Positions 26,113-35,403 of a DNA stretch of 64,000 nucleotides are shown piece after piece. The notes under the pieces were generated by a model, which did not search any database, was not told where the DNA came from, and was given only the letters and a program-made list of their open reading frames with translations. A program made the position numbers and the translations under genes. Numbering within the stretch: the first letter of the stretch is position 1; every line of letters begins with the position of its first letter. This DNA comes from Oceanobacter sp. 1_MG-2023 (lineage in GTDB: Bacteria; Pseudomonadota; Gammaproteobacteria; Pseudomonadales; Oceanobacteraceae), in NCBI RefSeq assembly GCF_030689025.1, contig NZ_JAUYWA010000002.1, positions 62,001 to 126,000 on the forward strand, given 5' to 3'.

Positions 26113-26805
26113 GTGCTGTCCATCATCGTCCCGATGCTGAACGAAGCCGGCTCCCTGCCCGACTTGCTGGCCCATCTGACTCGCGTTAGAGGACAGATAG
26201 GCAGCCACCGCTGCGACGTTTTGCTGGTCGATGGCGGCAGCCGGGACGATTCGGTCGCCATTGCCACCCAAGCCGGGTTCCGGGTAGTACCGTCAGCCCG
26301 TGGCCGGGCCAGACAAATGAACACCGGCGCTCAGCATACCCAAGGGCACTTGCTGCTGTTCCTGCATGCCGATACCCGGCTACCGGAACAGCCGCACCAG
26401 GTGATCGAGCCACTGCTTCAACATCATTTATCACCACTTTGGGGACGTTTTGATGTAACGATCAGCGGTGACGCCCTGATGCTGACGGTGATTGCCACCC
26501 TGATCAATCTGCGCTCTCGCCTGAGTGGTATTGCTACCGGAGATCAGGCCATGTTCGTCAGCCGTACCTTGTTCGACCACGTTGGCCAGTTTCCCGACCA
26601 GCCACTGATGGAAGATATCGAGCTGTCCAAGCGCCTGAAGCGCCAACAACGCCCACACTGCCTGCGCGCCCAGGTACACACCTCAGGCCGCCGCTGGCTG
26701 CAACATGGCGTGTGGCGCACCATTTTCCTGATGTGGCGGTTACGCTGGGCTTACTGGCGCGGCGCGCCGGCAGAACAACTGGCAAAGGAATACAACAAAA
26801 CATGA
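26113..26805 (+). CDS. TIGR04283-type arsenosugar biosynthesis glycosyltransferase (GT2 family)
   Basis: This is a family 2 glycosyltransferase: LSIIVPMLNEAGSLPDLL at the N-terminus, VLLVDGGSRDDSV for the nucleotide site, and LLFLHADTRLP as the DxD-like metal motif. The C-terminal TSGRRWLQHGVWRT and LMWRLRWAYWRGA match the TIGR04283 subfamily linked to arsenosugar loci. I choose the GTG at 26113 (GGAG about ten bases upstream, just after the DUF547 stop), giving a 230-residue protein of normal length; the ATG at 26056 is a 19-codon longer option that overlaps DUF547. It overlaps the next start as ATGA. Confidence 0.88.
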   Translation: MLSIIVPMLNEAGSLPDLLAHLTRVRGQIGSHRCDVLLVDGGSRDDSVAIATQAGFRVVPSARGRARQMNTGAQHTQGHLLLFLHADTRLPEQPHQVIEPLLQHHLSPLWGRFDVTISGDALMLTVIATLINLRSRLSGIATGDQAMFVSRTLFDHVGQFPDQPLMEDIELSKRLKRQQRPHCLRAQVHTSGRRWLQHGVWRTIFLMWRLRWAYWRGAPAEQLAKEYNKT

Positions 26806-27446
26806 GCAAACCTAACACCCGTACACGACTGGTAATCATGGCCAAAGCGCCACTGCCGGGTTACGCCAAAACCCGGCTGATTCCGGCCCTGGGAGAACAG
26901 GGGTCTGCCCAACTGGCCCAGCGCCTGCTGCAACACACTCTCACAGAAGCACTGGCCGCCGGGATTGGCCCGGTTGAACTGTGTGTCAGCCCTTCGGTAC
27001 ACCATCCGATCTGGCCGACTCTGGCGCTGCCAGCTCTCGTCACCCTCAGTGAACAAGGCGGTGGCGATCTTGGCCAGCGCCTCAACCGGGTCGTACACCG
27101 TGCGACCGCCGCCGGTGAAGCCATACTGTTGATAGGCACCGATTGCCCCGGCCTGAACCGTGACCATTTACAAGCAGCCGCACATGCTCTCGATAGCCAT
27201 GACACCTGCCTCACGCCCGTTAGTGATGGCGGCTATGCCTTGCTCGGATTACGGCAACCGCTGGACAGCCTGTTTACCAATATGCCCTGGAGTACCGCCG
27301 CCGTGGCACAACTCAGCCGTGAACGCATTCTGGCTGACCAGCGCACCCTGGCCGAACAACCCATGCTGCACGATATCGACGAACCCGACGACCTGCGACA
27401 TCTGCCCAGCCACTGGCTGGTGACAGAAGCGCTCAACGCCTGCTGA
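26802..27446 (+). CDS. TIGR04282-type arsenosugar biosynthesis glycosyltransferase (DUF2064)
   Basis: This protein has a nucleotidyl/glycosyltransferase A-like fold of the DUF2064/TIGR04282 group: RLVIMAKAPLPGYAKTRLIPALG for nucleotide and phosphate binding, LLIGTDCPGL for metal, and TPVSDGGYALLGLR. It is thought to act with the TIGR04283 enzyme to activate or transfer a sugar in arsenosugar synthesis, though direct biochemistry is scarce. The start overlaps the preceding stop (ATGA), so the two are probably made in equal amounts. Length is 214 residues. Confidence 0.88.
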   Translation: MSKPNTRTRLVIMAKAPLPGYAKTRLIPALGEQGSAQLAQRLLQHTLTEALAAGIGPVELCVSPSVHHPIWPTLALPALVTLSEQGGGDLGQRLNRVVHRATAAGEAILLIGTDCPGLNRDHLQAAAHALDSHDTCLTPVSDGGYALLGLRQPLDSLFTNMPWSTAAVAQLSRERILADQRTLAEQPMLHDIDEPDDLRHLPSHWLVTEALNAC

Positions 27447-27490
27447 TTACCCATCGACCTCACAACCAGCCCCGCTCCGGAGCCACTGAT

Positions 27491-28519
27491 ATGCATGACA
27501 TCGTTCAAGACTACTACGGCAAACAGCTACAAAGCTCCGCCGACCTGAAAACCACCGCCTGCTGTGACCCAACCGCCATGCCGGGCTGGCTCAAACCCCT
27601 GCTGGCCGCCATTCACCCGGAAGTATTAACCCGCTACTACGGCTGCGGACTGGTATGCCCAACCCAATTACGCGGCTGCCGGATTCTCGACCTCGGTTGT
27701 GGTGCCGGTCGTGATGTTTACGCCCTGGCTCAGCTGGCCGGGCCTGAAGGTGAAGTGATTGGTGTCGATATGACCGACGAACAGCTGGCCGTTGCACGCC
27801 AACATCAAGACTGGCACGCCGATGCATTTGGTTTTTCCAACGTTCGTTTTATTCAAGGCTTTATCGAAAAACTCGACGAACTCGGTCTGGAACCTGAGTC
27901 ATTCGACGTCATTGTTTCCAACTGCGTGATCAACCTCTCCCCCGACAAAGCCGCCGTACTGAAAGGCGTCCATCAACTGCTGAAACCCGGTGGTGAATTT
28001 TTCTTCTCCGATGTGTATTCCGACCGCCGCGTCCCCGCTGCCGTACGTAACGACCCGGTGTTATATGGCGAATGCCTGGGCGGTGCCTTGTATACCCAGG
28101 ATTTCCTGCGGCTCTCAAAAGCCAATGGCTTTGCTGACCCGCGTTTAGTCGAGGCTCACCCGCTGGAAATCACCGACGATGCCCTGGCCTTGTCGACCGG
28201 CAATTTACGCTTCTCTTCCGCCACCTATCGACTGTTCAAACTCGAAGGGCTGGAAAGTGAATGCGAAGACTATGGCCAGGCTGTTATCTATAACGGCACC
28301 CAGACCCTGTCGCCTCACTGTTTTGAACTGGACAGCCATCACCGCATCGAAGCCGGACGCCTGTTTCCTGTGTGCGGCAACACCTGGAAAATGCTGCACG
28401 ATACCCGCTTTGCAGAACATTTCCGTTTTATCGGTGACTTCAGCCAGCACTTCGGGTTATTTGAAGGCTGTGGCAATGCGCTACCGGAAACCGACACCAA
28501 TACCCAGGCCTGCTGCTGA
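27491..28519 (+). CDS. arsM: Arsenite S-adenosylmethionine methyltransferase ArsM (arsenosugar type)
   Basis: ArsM methylates As(III) with S-adenosylmethionine. The SAM motif ILDLGCGAGRDVYALAQLAG begins at about residue 65, with GVDMTDEQLAVAR following and NCVINLSPDKAAVLKGVHQLLKPGG after it. Cysteines that could bind arsenic are in TTACCDPT near the N-terminus, NCVINL, the GECLGGAL region, and a terminal QACC. The extended C-terminal part and N-terminal DYYGKQLQSS fit the subgroup found with ArsS. It lies 44 bases after the TIGR04282 gene and 41 before the hydroxylase gene. Length is 342 residues. Confidence 0.92.
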   Translation: MHDIVQDYYGKQLQSSADLKTTACCDPTAMPGWLKPLLAAIHPEVLTRYYGCGLVCPTQLRGCRILDLGCGAGRDVYALAQLAGPEGEVIGVDMTDEQLAVARQHQDWHADAFGFSNVRFIQGFIEKLDELGLEPESFDVIVSNCVINLSPDKAAVLKGVHQLLKPGGEFFFSDVYSDRRVPAAVRNDPVLYGECLGGALYTQDFLRLSKANGFADPRLVEAHPLEITDDALALSTGNLRFSSATYRLFKLEGLESECEDYGQAVIYNGTQTLSPHCFELDSHHRIEAGRLFPVCGNTWKMLHDTRFAEHFRFIGDFSQHFGLFEGCGNALPETDTNTQACC

Positions 28520-28560
28520 CAGACGGCCAACACAGACCTCAAGGACACACAGGACAGACC

Positions 28561-29367
28561 ATGACCGACTGGCAGACATATGAACCGATCATCCGTACCA
28601 GCGTCTTTTTTGGGGTCTTGTTATTGATGGCGTTGCTGGAAATATTCCAGCCGCGCCGACCGCTCCACGCCAGCAAACCACAACGCTGGCTCAACAACCT
28701 CGGCCTCGTCGTTCTCAACAGCCTGATACTGCGACTGCTGTTTCCTGCCGCTGCCGTCGGCATCGCCCTGCTGGCCGAACAACACCATTGGGGACTACTG
28801 CATACCCCACTGCTTGAACAGCTGCCCAGCCCCCTGCTGCTGGTTGCGACCATCCTGCTATTGGACTACCTGATTTGGGCGCAACACCGGGTTTTTCACG
28901 CCGTGCCGTTATTATGGCGATTACACCGTATGCATCACGCCGATCTTGATATCGACGTCACCACCGCCCTGCGTTTTCATCCGCTGGAAATACTGCTGTC
29001 GATGCTGATCAAAACCGCCGTTATCACCCTGCTTGGCTTACCGGCACTGGCCGTCCTGCTGTTTGAAATCCTGCTGAACGCCTCTGCCATGTTTAACCAC
29101 GCCAACATCAGGTTGCCCAACCGCCTCGACCGCCACCTGCGACGGATCATCGTTACCCCCGATATGCACCGCGTGCATCATTCCTGGCACCCGGCTGAAA
29201 CCCACTCCAACTTCGGCTTCTTCCTGAGTGTATGGGATCAGCTGTTTGGCACCTACGTCCCCCAACCCAAGGATGGCCACCTCAATATGACCATTGGCCT
29301 GAAGCAATATCGACAGCCTCAGGATTCAAGGATTGATCAGTTATTAATACAACCATTCAGGGAGTGA
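28561..29367 (+). CDS. Sterol desaturase / fatty acid hydroxylase family membrane protein
   Basis: This is an integral-membrane di-iron oxygenase of the fatty acid hydroxylase superfamily. The histidine clusters are HRVFH (residues 109-113), HRMHH (122-126), FNHANI (about 179) and HRVHHSWH (203-210), enough for the two irons. Four or so membrane helices lie between. It acts on a lipid chain in this family; the exact substrate is unknown. Its place at the end of the arsenic cluster, 41 bases after arsM and on the same strand, suggests that it may modify the lipid part of an arsenolipid, or it may be a neighbour by chance. Length is 268 residues. Confidence 0.87.
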   Translation: MTDWQTYEPIIRTSVFFGVLLLMALLEIFQPRRPLHASKPQRWLNNLGLVVLNSLILRLLFPAAAVGIALLAEQHHWGLLHTPLLEQLPSPLLLVATILLLDYLIWAQHRVFHAVPLLWRLHRMHHADLDIDVTTALRFHPLEILLSMLIKTAVITLLGLPALAVLLFEILLNASAMFNHANIRLPNRLDRHLRRIIVTPDMHRVHHSWHPAETHSNFGFFLSVWDQLFGTYVPQPKDGHLNMTIGLKQYRQPQDSRIDQLLIQPFRE

Positions 29368-29546
29368 GAGGAGAGAGAAGAGCGGATCAATTCCAGCGAT
29401 TATGCAGATTGGGGATAGTTGCTGCTGACACCGGGGAAAGACAGAGCCCACACTAAATTAGTGCCGACAGGCATAATTTAATAACAAGCTTACTGGTATC
29501 AGATCATCATTTAAAATAATTACAGCAGCCCTGTAAAAAAATGATA

Positions 29547-32500
29547 TCAACCTAAGGAAAGCTTCGCAGCAGCATGCCAAATAAATGCAGGCATTGGCTT
29601 TTCAAGCTCCCAAGTAATATTCATGGGTTTAGAGCCAGAATGGCTTACGTAATTAACACATCCCAAGTTAACAAAGGCCATAGTTCTACCATCCAAATCT
29701 TTGGTTTTTTCGCGTACAAATAATATTATTTTTCGACCATTTATAGCTTGTTGAATATAATCTTTTCCCCTGCCACGATCAGGCCTAGCACTATTTTGTG
29801 TTTGCCAATGAAAAAGAGTTTCTGTTACTGCATAATCATGATACATCACGGTAGGAGAGAAATGTTTTTCTGTCTTATCTAATGTTACGAATAATAGTTC
29901 GGTATTTGTATTCTTAACAGAAATAACGCCCTCAAAGGCAACCGTCTCACTTTCAAAATCATTTAATCCATAAGCCGTGAATATTTGCTCTCTTGAATAT
30001 CTACTATGCAAAAACAGTGGGACATCAAAAATATTATCAGGAGCAATCTCTACATGTTCAATCCGGCCAATAGAAATATCAATAACATCTACAAGCTCTG
30101 CTTGTAATTTTTCATTCTTCAAAGCCCTAAGGCTTTCCTCTAGACAGGAAAATCCGAGACTAAGACCAGGCTTACCCCAAAATGCGTAATGCGTCATAAT
30201 TCCATATATTTTTTCTTTTTTGGAAATCAATGGCATATCGAAATTACTGCAACATAACGTTTTAAGAAATTTAAGATAGTCCATGCTATTACAAGACATA
30301 ATATGTCGATATATGGCCCGTCCATAAGGGTTTGTCAAATCCATTCCTACTTCAGGTTCTTGTATTTCTCCAGAAAGTACAGAATCAACCAATTGATTCC
30401 ACCCTCGCTTGTTGTTAGTTTGAACTTTATAGATATCTTCAATAGTGACTTGAGGATTTATTTTCAAAAAATTTGACAAAGTAAGCGGTAAATCAGTCTG
30501 GTGTTTGAAATTAACTAGCATCCTCTTTAGTCGTGTTAAGTTAAAAACTGCTGCTCGTATATTATTTAAAATTTGAGCTTTTGCTTTTTCTTCTACCACT
30601 AAGTTACAGCCAGATGGAAGATGAGGAAAGCCATTTTCAACTTCTTCCTTAATGGATTTTTTAGTTTTTCCAATCAATGCCCGCAAGCGCGAAGAAAAAT
30701 CATACTCCGAGCGTGAATTTCCAACAAAATCCAGAACCGTACAACTATCCTTATCCATTGTAAGTCGTAATCCACGTCCGAGTTGCTGCAAAAAAACAGT
30801 TAATGATTCTGTAGGCCTCAAAAACAATAATGTATCGATCTCTGGAATATCGACACCTTCATTAAACATATCAACAACACATAATATATTAATTTCTGCC
30901 ATTCTAATCTGTCGACGTAAAAAATCTCTCTCATGACTATTATTTGAGGTCAAACACCCCGCCTTTAATCCTACCTTTAAAAACTCATTCACCATAAATT
31001 CAGCATGCTCTCGATCGACGCAAAAAGCTAATGCTCTACATTCAGAGACATCTGTTAAGATATCTGTCATTGCCTGTAAGATGTGTTTGGTTCTCACAGG
31101 ATCTTGTCTATAAAGACGGCTCAATTCTGCCTGGTCATATCGCCCATTATTCCAATTAACTGATGCTAAATTGGTATCATCATAAATCATAAAATAATGG
31201 AATGGTGTCAAAATTCGCTGGTTAATAGCTTCTGGCAATCGAATTTCTGCAGCAATAACACCATAAAAATCATCAAGTATATCTAAGCCATCATGACGCT
31301 CAGGAGTAGCTGTCAAACCAAGTAATATTTTTGGTTTAAAATAAGACAATATTTCACGATATGAATTGGCTGCTATGTGGTGGACCTCATCAACAACAAT
31401 AAAGTCATAGAAGTCACCGGTCAGCGACAACTTTCCATTTGACAAATTATTTTTCAAGCTTTGAACTGAAGCAAAGAGAGAATCATAACTTGTTGGACTT
31501 TCGCCACTAAACCATAATGCCCCCCAATTTTTATCACGCAAAATTGATCGATAACTGGACAGCGCTTGTTGTAAAATCTCCTGTCGATGAGCAACAAATA
31601 AAAATTTCGCCTGTGGATGTGCACGATAATAGCGTGAAAAATCAAATGCTGATATTAAAGTTTTTCCAGTACCTGTTGCAGCGACGATAAGATTACGGAA
31701 ACGACCATGTAGTTGCCTTTCTACAGTTAATCGCTCCAACACTTCTTTCTGGTGAGGATAAGGGTTTATATCAAAATCCACACCTGAGAATTCATATTTC
31801 GAACCACCTTCATTACTTAAAGATATTCGTAGTTTTTTCTCACTACATTCAGATCCATCGTATATTTCAAAGTCACTCGAATTCCAATATACTTCAAACA
31901 TATCCAAAGATTTTTTCAAAATATGTGGAATCTCTTGCGATGTAATCTTTAAATTCCATTCGAGCCCGTTTGTCAATGCCGAATGAGATAGATTCGACGA
32001 GCCAATATATCCGGTATCAAAACCAGTTTTACGTTTAAACAAATATGATTTAGCATGCAGCCTCTCAGAGCTGGTATTGTAACTGAGCTTTACTTCCGTA
32101 TTCGGCAGACCAGCCAGAAACTGTACCGCTTTAAAATCTGTTGCTCCCATATAAGAAGTTGTAATGACTTTTAATTTTCGACCAGATTTAGTAAAACTTT
32201 CTAATTCATCTTTGAAAATACGAATACCAGTCCACTTTATAAACGATACTAATAAATAAATTTCGTCTGCCGATAAAATCTCTCGCTTAATCTCACTCTC
32301 AAGTGACAATCCAGAATTATTACCGCAGAACAATTCACTTTCAGACAGTCCTGTCAGCGGCATTATTCTCTCTGCGTAGGCTTCTAAGTCTGCGGCAATG
32401 GGGTTTTCTTTCTGCAGCAAGGCTGTAAGAATTCGGCCTTTAGTGTCGAGTAAATTCTCACTTAATAAATTTTTTTCCAGTAAATTATCATCAACCCATT

Positions 32501-32717
32501 GCATCAATTGGTTAGTGAATTCTAGTTTATCTTTTAATGAATTACCTGATCTTGGTAGGTTTTCTAATGCTATTGATAAAATCTTTGCTAAAAAATTTGC
32601 CAACCATAATGCGGCCTCATTCGGCTCAATTTTTCGTTCTGCTATATAGTATTTATCACTATTCAACTGCAGCTTGAGTGACTCAGTGATTAGTTGTTCG
32701 TAAATACCCTGTTCCAT
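29547..32717 (-). CDS. PLD nuclease-SF2 helicase-DUF3427 protein
   Basis: This 1056-residue protein combines three parts. At about residues 130-260 is a phospholipase D-type nuclease domain with HAKSYLFKRK and GSSNLS. From about 320 comes an SF2 helicase: ATGTGKT (about 345), DEVHH, LTATPER, and the C-terminal RecA lobe ending QQLGRGLRL. The final third fits DUF3427 (ending in FVREKTKDLDGRTMAFVNLG and YVSHSGSKPM). Such proteins are predicted to act on foreign or damaged DNA, and relatives occur in defence islands. The DNA is clearly more AT-rich than its neighbours and full of rarer codons, a sign of transfer. It stands alone, with a GAGG ribosome site before its ATG. Confidence 0.85.
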   Translation of the reverse strand: MEQGIYEQLITESLKLQLNSDKYYIAERKIEPNEAALWLANFLAKILSIALENLPRSGNSLKDKLEFTNQLMQWVDDNLLEKNLLSENLLDTKGRILTALLQKENPIAADLEAYAERIMPLTGLSESELFCGNNSGLSLESEIKREILSADEIYLLVSFIKWTGIRIFKDELESFTKSGRKLKVITTSYMGATDFKAVQFLAGLPNTEVKLSYNTSSERLHAKSYLFKRKTGFDTGYIGSSNLSHSALTNGLEWNLKITSQEIPHILKKSLDMFEVYWNSSDFEIYDGSECSEKKLRISLSNEGGSKYEFSGVDFDINPYPHQKEVLERLTVERQLHGRFRNLIVAATGTGKTLISAFDFSRYYRAHPQAKFLFVAHRQEILQQALSSYRSILRDKNWGALWFSGESPTSYDSLFASVQSLKNNLSNGKLSLTGDFYDFIVVDEVHHIAANSYREILSYFKPKILLGLTATPERHDGLDILDDFYGVIAAEIRLPEAINQRILTPFHYFMIYDDTNLASVNWNNGRYDQAELSRLYRQDPVRTKHILQAMTDILTDVSECRALAFCVDREHAEFMVNEFLKVGLKAGCLTSNNSHERDFLRRQIRMAEINILCVVDMFNEGVDIPEIDTLLFLRPTESLTVFLQQLGRGLRLTMDKDSCTVLDFVGNSRSEYDFSSRLRALIGKTKKSIKEEVENGFPHLPSGCNLVVEEKAKAQILNNIRAAVFNLTRLKRMLVNFKHQTDLPLTLSNFLKINPQVTIEDIYKVQTNNKRGWNQLVDSVLSGEIQEPEVGMDLTNPYGRAIYRHIMSCNSMDYLKFLKTLCCSNFDMPLISKKEKIYGIMTHYAFWGKPGLSLGFSCLEESLRALKNEKLQAELVDVIDISIGRIEHVEIAPDNIFDVPLFLHSRYSREQIFTAYGLNDFESETVAFEGVISVKNTNTELLFVTLDKTEKHFSPTVMYHDYAVTETLFHWQTQNSARPDRGRGKDYIQQAINGRKIILFVREKTKDLDGRTMAFVNLGCVNYVSHSGSKPMNITWELEKPMPAFIWHAAAKLSLG

Positions 32718-32780
32718 CAGAAAAACCTCATCATTAAGGACAAATCTAACAAATATTTTTTAGAAATTTCAGTAATTATA

Positions 32781-33059
32781 CTACCCCACAACCTCGATAA
32801 AGATGTCCGCTGGCTCGCGGGTAATCACGTAGCCCAGGCTTTTAAGGGAGGTAAAGCCGCTGCTTAATACCGGTGTTTCACTGCCGCTATCGGCATAGGT
32901 CCAAACGTTTTCGGGGGACTCTTGCATGATTTCGAGCACTCGGGCGTACTCCAGTCCGCTACGCCCCATCAGGCAGCCATCCAGTCCGGCCTGTTCGTTA
33001 TGGGGGTTACGTATGGGGCGATATTCTTCAAAAAATTCCTGGGTGGTGATGGTGCGCAT
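32781..33059 (-). CDS. Small hypothetical protein (92 residues)
   Basis: I do not recognise a family. The protein is acidic and soluble, begins MRTITTQEFFEEYRP and ends in IFIEVVG. The start is the ATG at 33059, with GGAG six bases upstream; the frame stays open a further 27 codons with no better start. Its base composition is like the core genome, unlike the helicase gene that follows it at 63 bases in the same direction. The good ribosome site makes it likely to be real. Confidence 0.6.
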   Translation of the reverse strand: MRTITTQEFFEEYRPIRNPHNEQAGLDGCLMGRSGLEYARVLEIMQESPENVWTYADSGSETPVLSSGFTSLKSLGYVITREPADIFIEVVG

Positions 33060-33459
33060 GCTGATCTCCGCTGGTTTGCTGCGATGTGCCTGAATCTGGT
33101 GTGGATGTACCAGGGTGGAGTGTACTTGGCTGTCATCCATTTGGGTGCAGGTATTTGCTGGAGTGTCCTGGTTTGGTCATAAAATCAGGAGTAGTGGTGG
33201 TTTTTGTCGTTATTCTGTCTCTCGGGGCTATTGTTTAACCGCGCCAGGCCTGTCAATACCGGTTCATACTCCGAACCTATCCCCTATCCCCTATCGCCCG
33301 GCATCGTTGTTCAACCACCCAACGCCGCTGTTTAACCGTTGTTCTGTCCCGGTTTTCTGACGACGGTCTGGCCCGCTTCTGCCCGATAAGGCAACCACAA
33401 TTTGCCGCTGCGGTCACTTTGCCTCACTATGCGCTCCCTTTTCTCCCCGTGTACTGATC
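33060..33459. other. Gene-free divergent spacer
   Basis: These 400 bases between the small hypothetical gene and the DTW gene hold no gene I can support. There is a short triplication of CCTATCC at about 33276-33296. Promoters for both divergent genes must lie here, but I cannot assign them. Confidence 0.5.
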
Positions 33460-34167
33460 ATGTCTGATGTTCCTCCTGTGCTCGAAAATGCGGTTACTCG
33501 TCTGCGTCAGCGCGAGTTGGCGCAGTCCCGACGGGCATTTATTGCCCGTGGCGGGCGGATGGTTCGTTGTCCGCATTGTTTGCTGTCGGTGCCCTTGTGT
33601 TTGTGTTCAGAACGGCCAGCGCCGTCGGATGAAGCGGCCGTTTGTCTGATTTTTTATAAGGGTGAGGTCTACAAACCCAGTAACAGCGGCCGTCTGGCGG
33701 CGGATGTATTAAGCGATAATCACGCTTTTCTGTGGAATCGCACCGAGCCGGATCCGGCCTTGCTGGCGTTGCTGACCAATCCGGCTTATGCCCCTGTACT
33801 GGTGTTTCCGTTCCAGTACGCCGACAGTCACCGTCGCCTCGATACTCCCGCGGCGTTGCAGCAATACCGTACACAGGCCGCGGAGTCCCGGCGCAAACCG
33901 CTGCTGGTATTGCTGGATGGCAGCTGGCGGGAAGCGCGCAAGATGTTCCGTAGCCCCTGTCTGGCTAATCTACCGGTGTTGGGTATTCAGCCACAGGCTC
34001 CGGGCAACTATCAGTTACGGGAAGCGGCGCACGATTATCAATTGGGTACTGCTGAGGTGACGATCGAGATCCTGCAGCAGTTGCAGGCACCGGTTGCCAG
34101 CGCTCGTCTGGCGGTATATTTCAACCTGTTCCGTGAACGTTATCTGGCCGGCAAGCCCAGTCACTGA
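33460..34167 (+). CDS. DTW domain protein, probable tRNA-uridine aminocarboxypropyltransferase (TapT-like)
   Basis: DTW-domain enzymes place an aminocarboxypropyl group from S-adenosylmethionine on tRNA uridine (acp3U47 in E. coli TapT/YfiP). A Cys-rich N-terminal part (RCPHCLLSVPLCLC) may bind zinc. The family DTW motif appears as DGSWREARKM at about residue 151, a Ser-for-Thr variant also found in the family. LGTAEVTIEIL and ARLAVYFNLFRERYLAG close the domain. Length is 235 residues. It stands alone upstream of the YeeN-like gene. Confidence 0.85.
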   Translation: MSDVPPVLENAVTRLRQRELAQSRRAFIARGGRMVRCPHCLLSVPLCLCSERPAPSDEAAVCLIFYKGEVYKPSNSGRLAADVLSDNHAFLWNRTEPDPALLALLTNPAYAPVLVFPFQYADSHRRLDTPAALQQYRTQAAESRRKPLLVLLDGSWREARKMFRSPCLANLPVLGIQPQAPGNYQLREAAHDYQLGTAEVTIEILQQLQAPVASARLAVYFNLFRERYLAGKPSH

Positions 34168-34369
34168 GCGGCAATGTGGCCAGCCGCGGATTTAATCAGC
34201 GGGCAGAAGGCTGTTTTCTGGCGCTCAGAATGATTCAGCAACGACTGACAGACGTCGGCTTTGCGGTGGAAATCCATGGCCTGCGGCCGGATCGACAAGA
34301 CAGCTTCCGTTGCAATGGGTACAATTCGGGCGTTTTTTGACTTATTCACCCAAGAAAAGACTGATTCCC

Positions 34370-35092
34370 ATGGGCAGAGCGTATCAAAACCGGAAAGAAT
34401 CCATGGCCAAAACGGCCGCGGCAAAAACCAAGGTCTACTCCAAGTATGGCCGTGAAATTTATGTAGCCGCCAAGGCGGGCGGTACCGACCCATCGGCAAA
34501 CCTGTCGTTGCGTTCCCTGATCGATCGGGCCAAGAAAGACCAGGTACCGACCCACGTGATCGAGAAGGCCATCGACAAAGCCAACGGTGGCACGGGCGAA
34601 GACTTCCAGCCCGCGTTGTACGAAGGCATTGCTCCGGGTGGGGCCATGGTGTTGATCAGCGCCCTGACCGATAACCCCAACCGTACTTTCGGTGAAATCC
34701 GCGGTGTGTTCTCCAAATGCAAGGCCAAACTGGGCAGCCAGGGCTCGGTCTCACACATGTTCGATCATCGCGCCATGTTTGTATTTGCCGATGACAGCGA
34801 AGATGACGCGCTGGAGATGCTGATGGAAGCGGATATCGATGTCTCGGATATCGACTGCGAAGACGGCATGGTAACGGTGCTGGTGCCACCTACTGAGTTT
34901 TTCAAAACCAAAACCGCTCTGACCAGCTGGCGTCCTGATATTGATTTCGAAATGGAAGAAATCACCTATCTGCCGCAGATGCCGCACCCGATTGCCGCCG
35001 ACGATGTTGAGCACTTTGAGCGTTTTGCCAATCTGATGAACGATCTGGAAGATGTGCAGGAAATCTACCATAACGGTGAATTTGAAAGCTGA
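34370..35092 (+). CDS. YebC/PmpR family protein, YeeN-like
   Basis: This 240-residue cytoplasmic protein belongs to the YebC/TACO1 family, whose members help ribosomes through proline stretches or bind DNA. It starts MGRAYQNRKESMAKTAAAKT and continues KVYSKYGREIYVAAKAGG, which is the E. coli YeeN type rather than YebC itself. The start is the ATG at 34370; the frame is open 20 codons upstream but the conserved N-terminus begins here. The ribosome site is weak. A near-perfect hairpin (about 35115-35140, AACA-CCGCCA/TGGCGG-TGTT with one mismatch) follows and may act as terminator. Confidence 0.9.
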   Translation: MGRAYQNRKESMAKTAAAKTKVYSKYGREIYVAAKAGGTDPSANLSLRSLIDRAKKDQVPTHVIEKAIDKANGGTGEDFQPALYEGIAPGGAMVLISALTDNPNRTFGEIRGVFSKCKAKLGSQGSVSHMFDHRAMFVFADDSEDDALEMLMEADIDVSDIDCEDGMVTVLVPPTEFFKTKTALTSWRPDIDFEMEEITYLPQMPHPIAADDVEHFERFANLMNDLEDVQEIYHNGEFES

Positions 35093-35275
35093 TTCCCAGC
35101 GATTGCAGGTCTTGAACAGCCGCCAGCTCTGGCGGTTGTTCCGCTGTTGGCCGCACCACACCGGCTACCGTTTTCTTGCCCGGTTATGATCCACTTCTCG
35201 CTTGTATTGATTCTTTAATGGATCAGTAACACCCGCTCCAACACCCGCTCCCTAGCCTCTCTGCAACTCTTTATG

Positions 35276-35348
35276 GCGTCAGCATTCTGCCATTTGAGTG
35301 TCATCCAACTGTCATACCCGAGTCAAAGCACTGTCATTAAACAGTCAT
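35276..35348 (+). promoter_or_regulatory. Array of seven PhoB-like half-sites at 11-bp spacing
   Basis: Seven heptamers start at 35276, 35287, 35298, 35309, 35320, 35331 and 35342, exactly 11 bp apart: GCGTCAG, CTGCCAT, GTGTCAT, CTGTCAT, GAGTCAA, CTGTCAT, CAGTCAT. The pair 35331-35348 (CTGTCAT-TAAA-CAGTCAT) is close to the pho-box consensus, and 35298-35315 is a second box. A possible -10 (TATATG, 35363-35368) follows, with no good -35, as expected when PhoB replaces it. The gene served is the lipoprotein at 35404. Confidence 0.85.
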
Positions 35349-35403
35349 ACGCTAACGCACCATATATGACCTTAAAAAACATTGGCTTACAAAGGATATC
35401 GCA

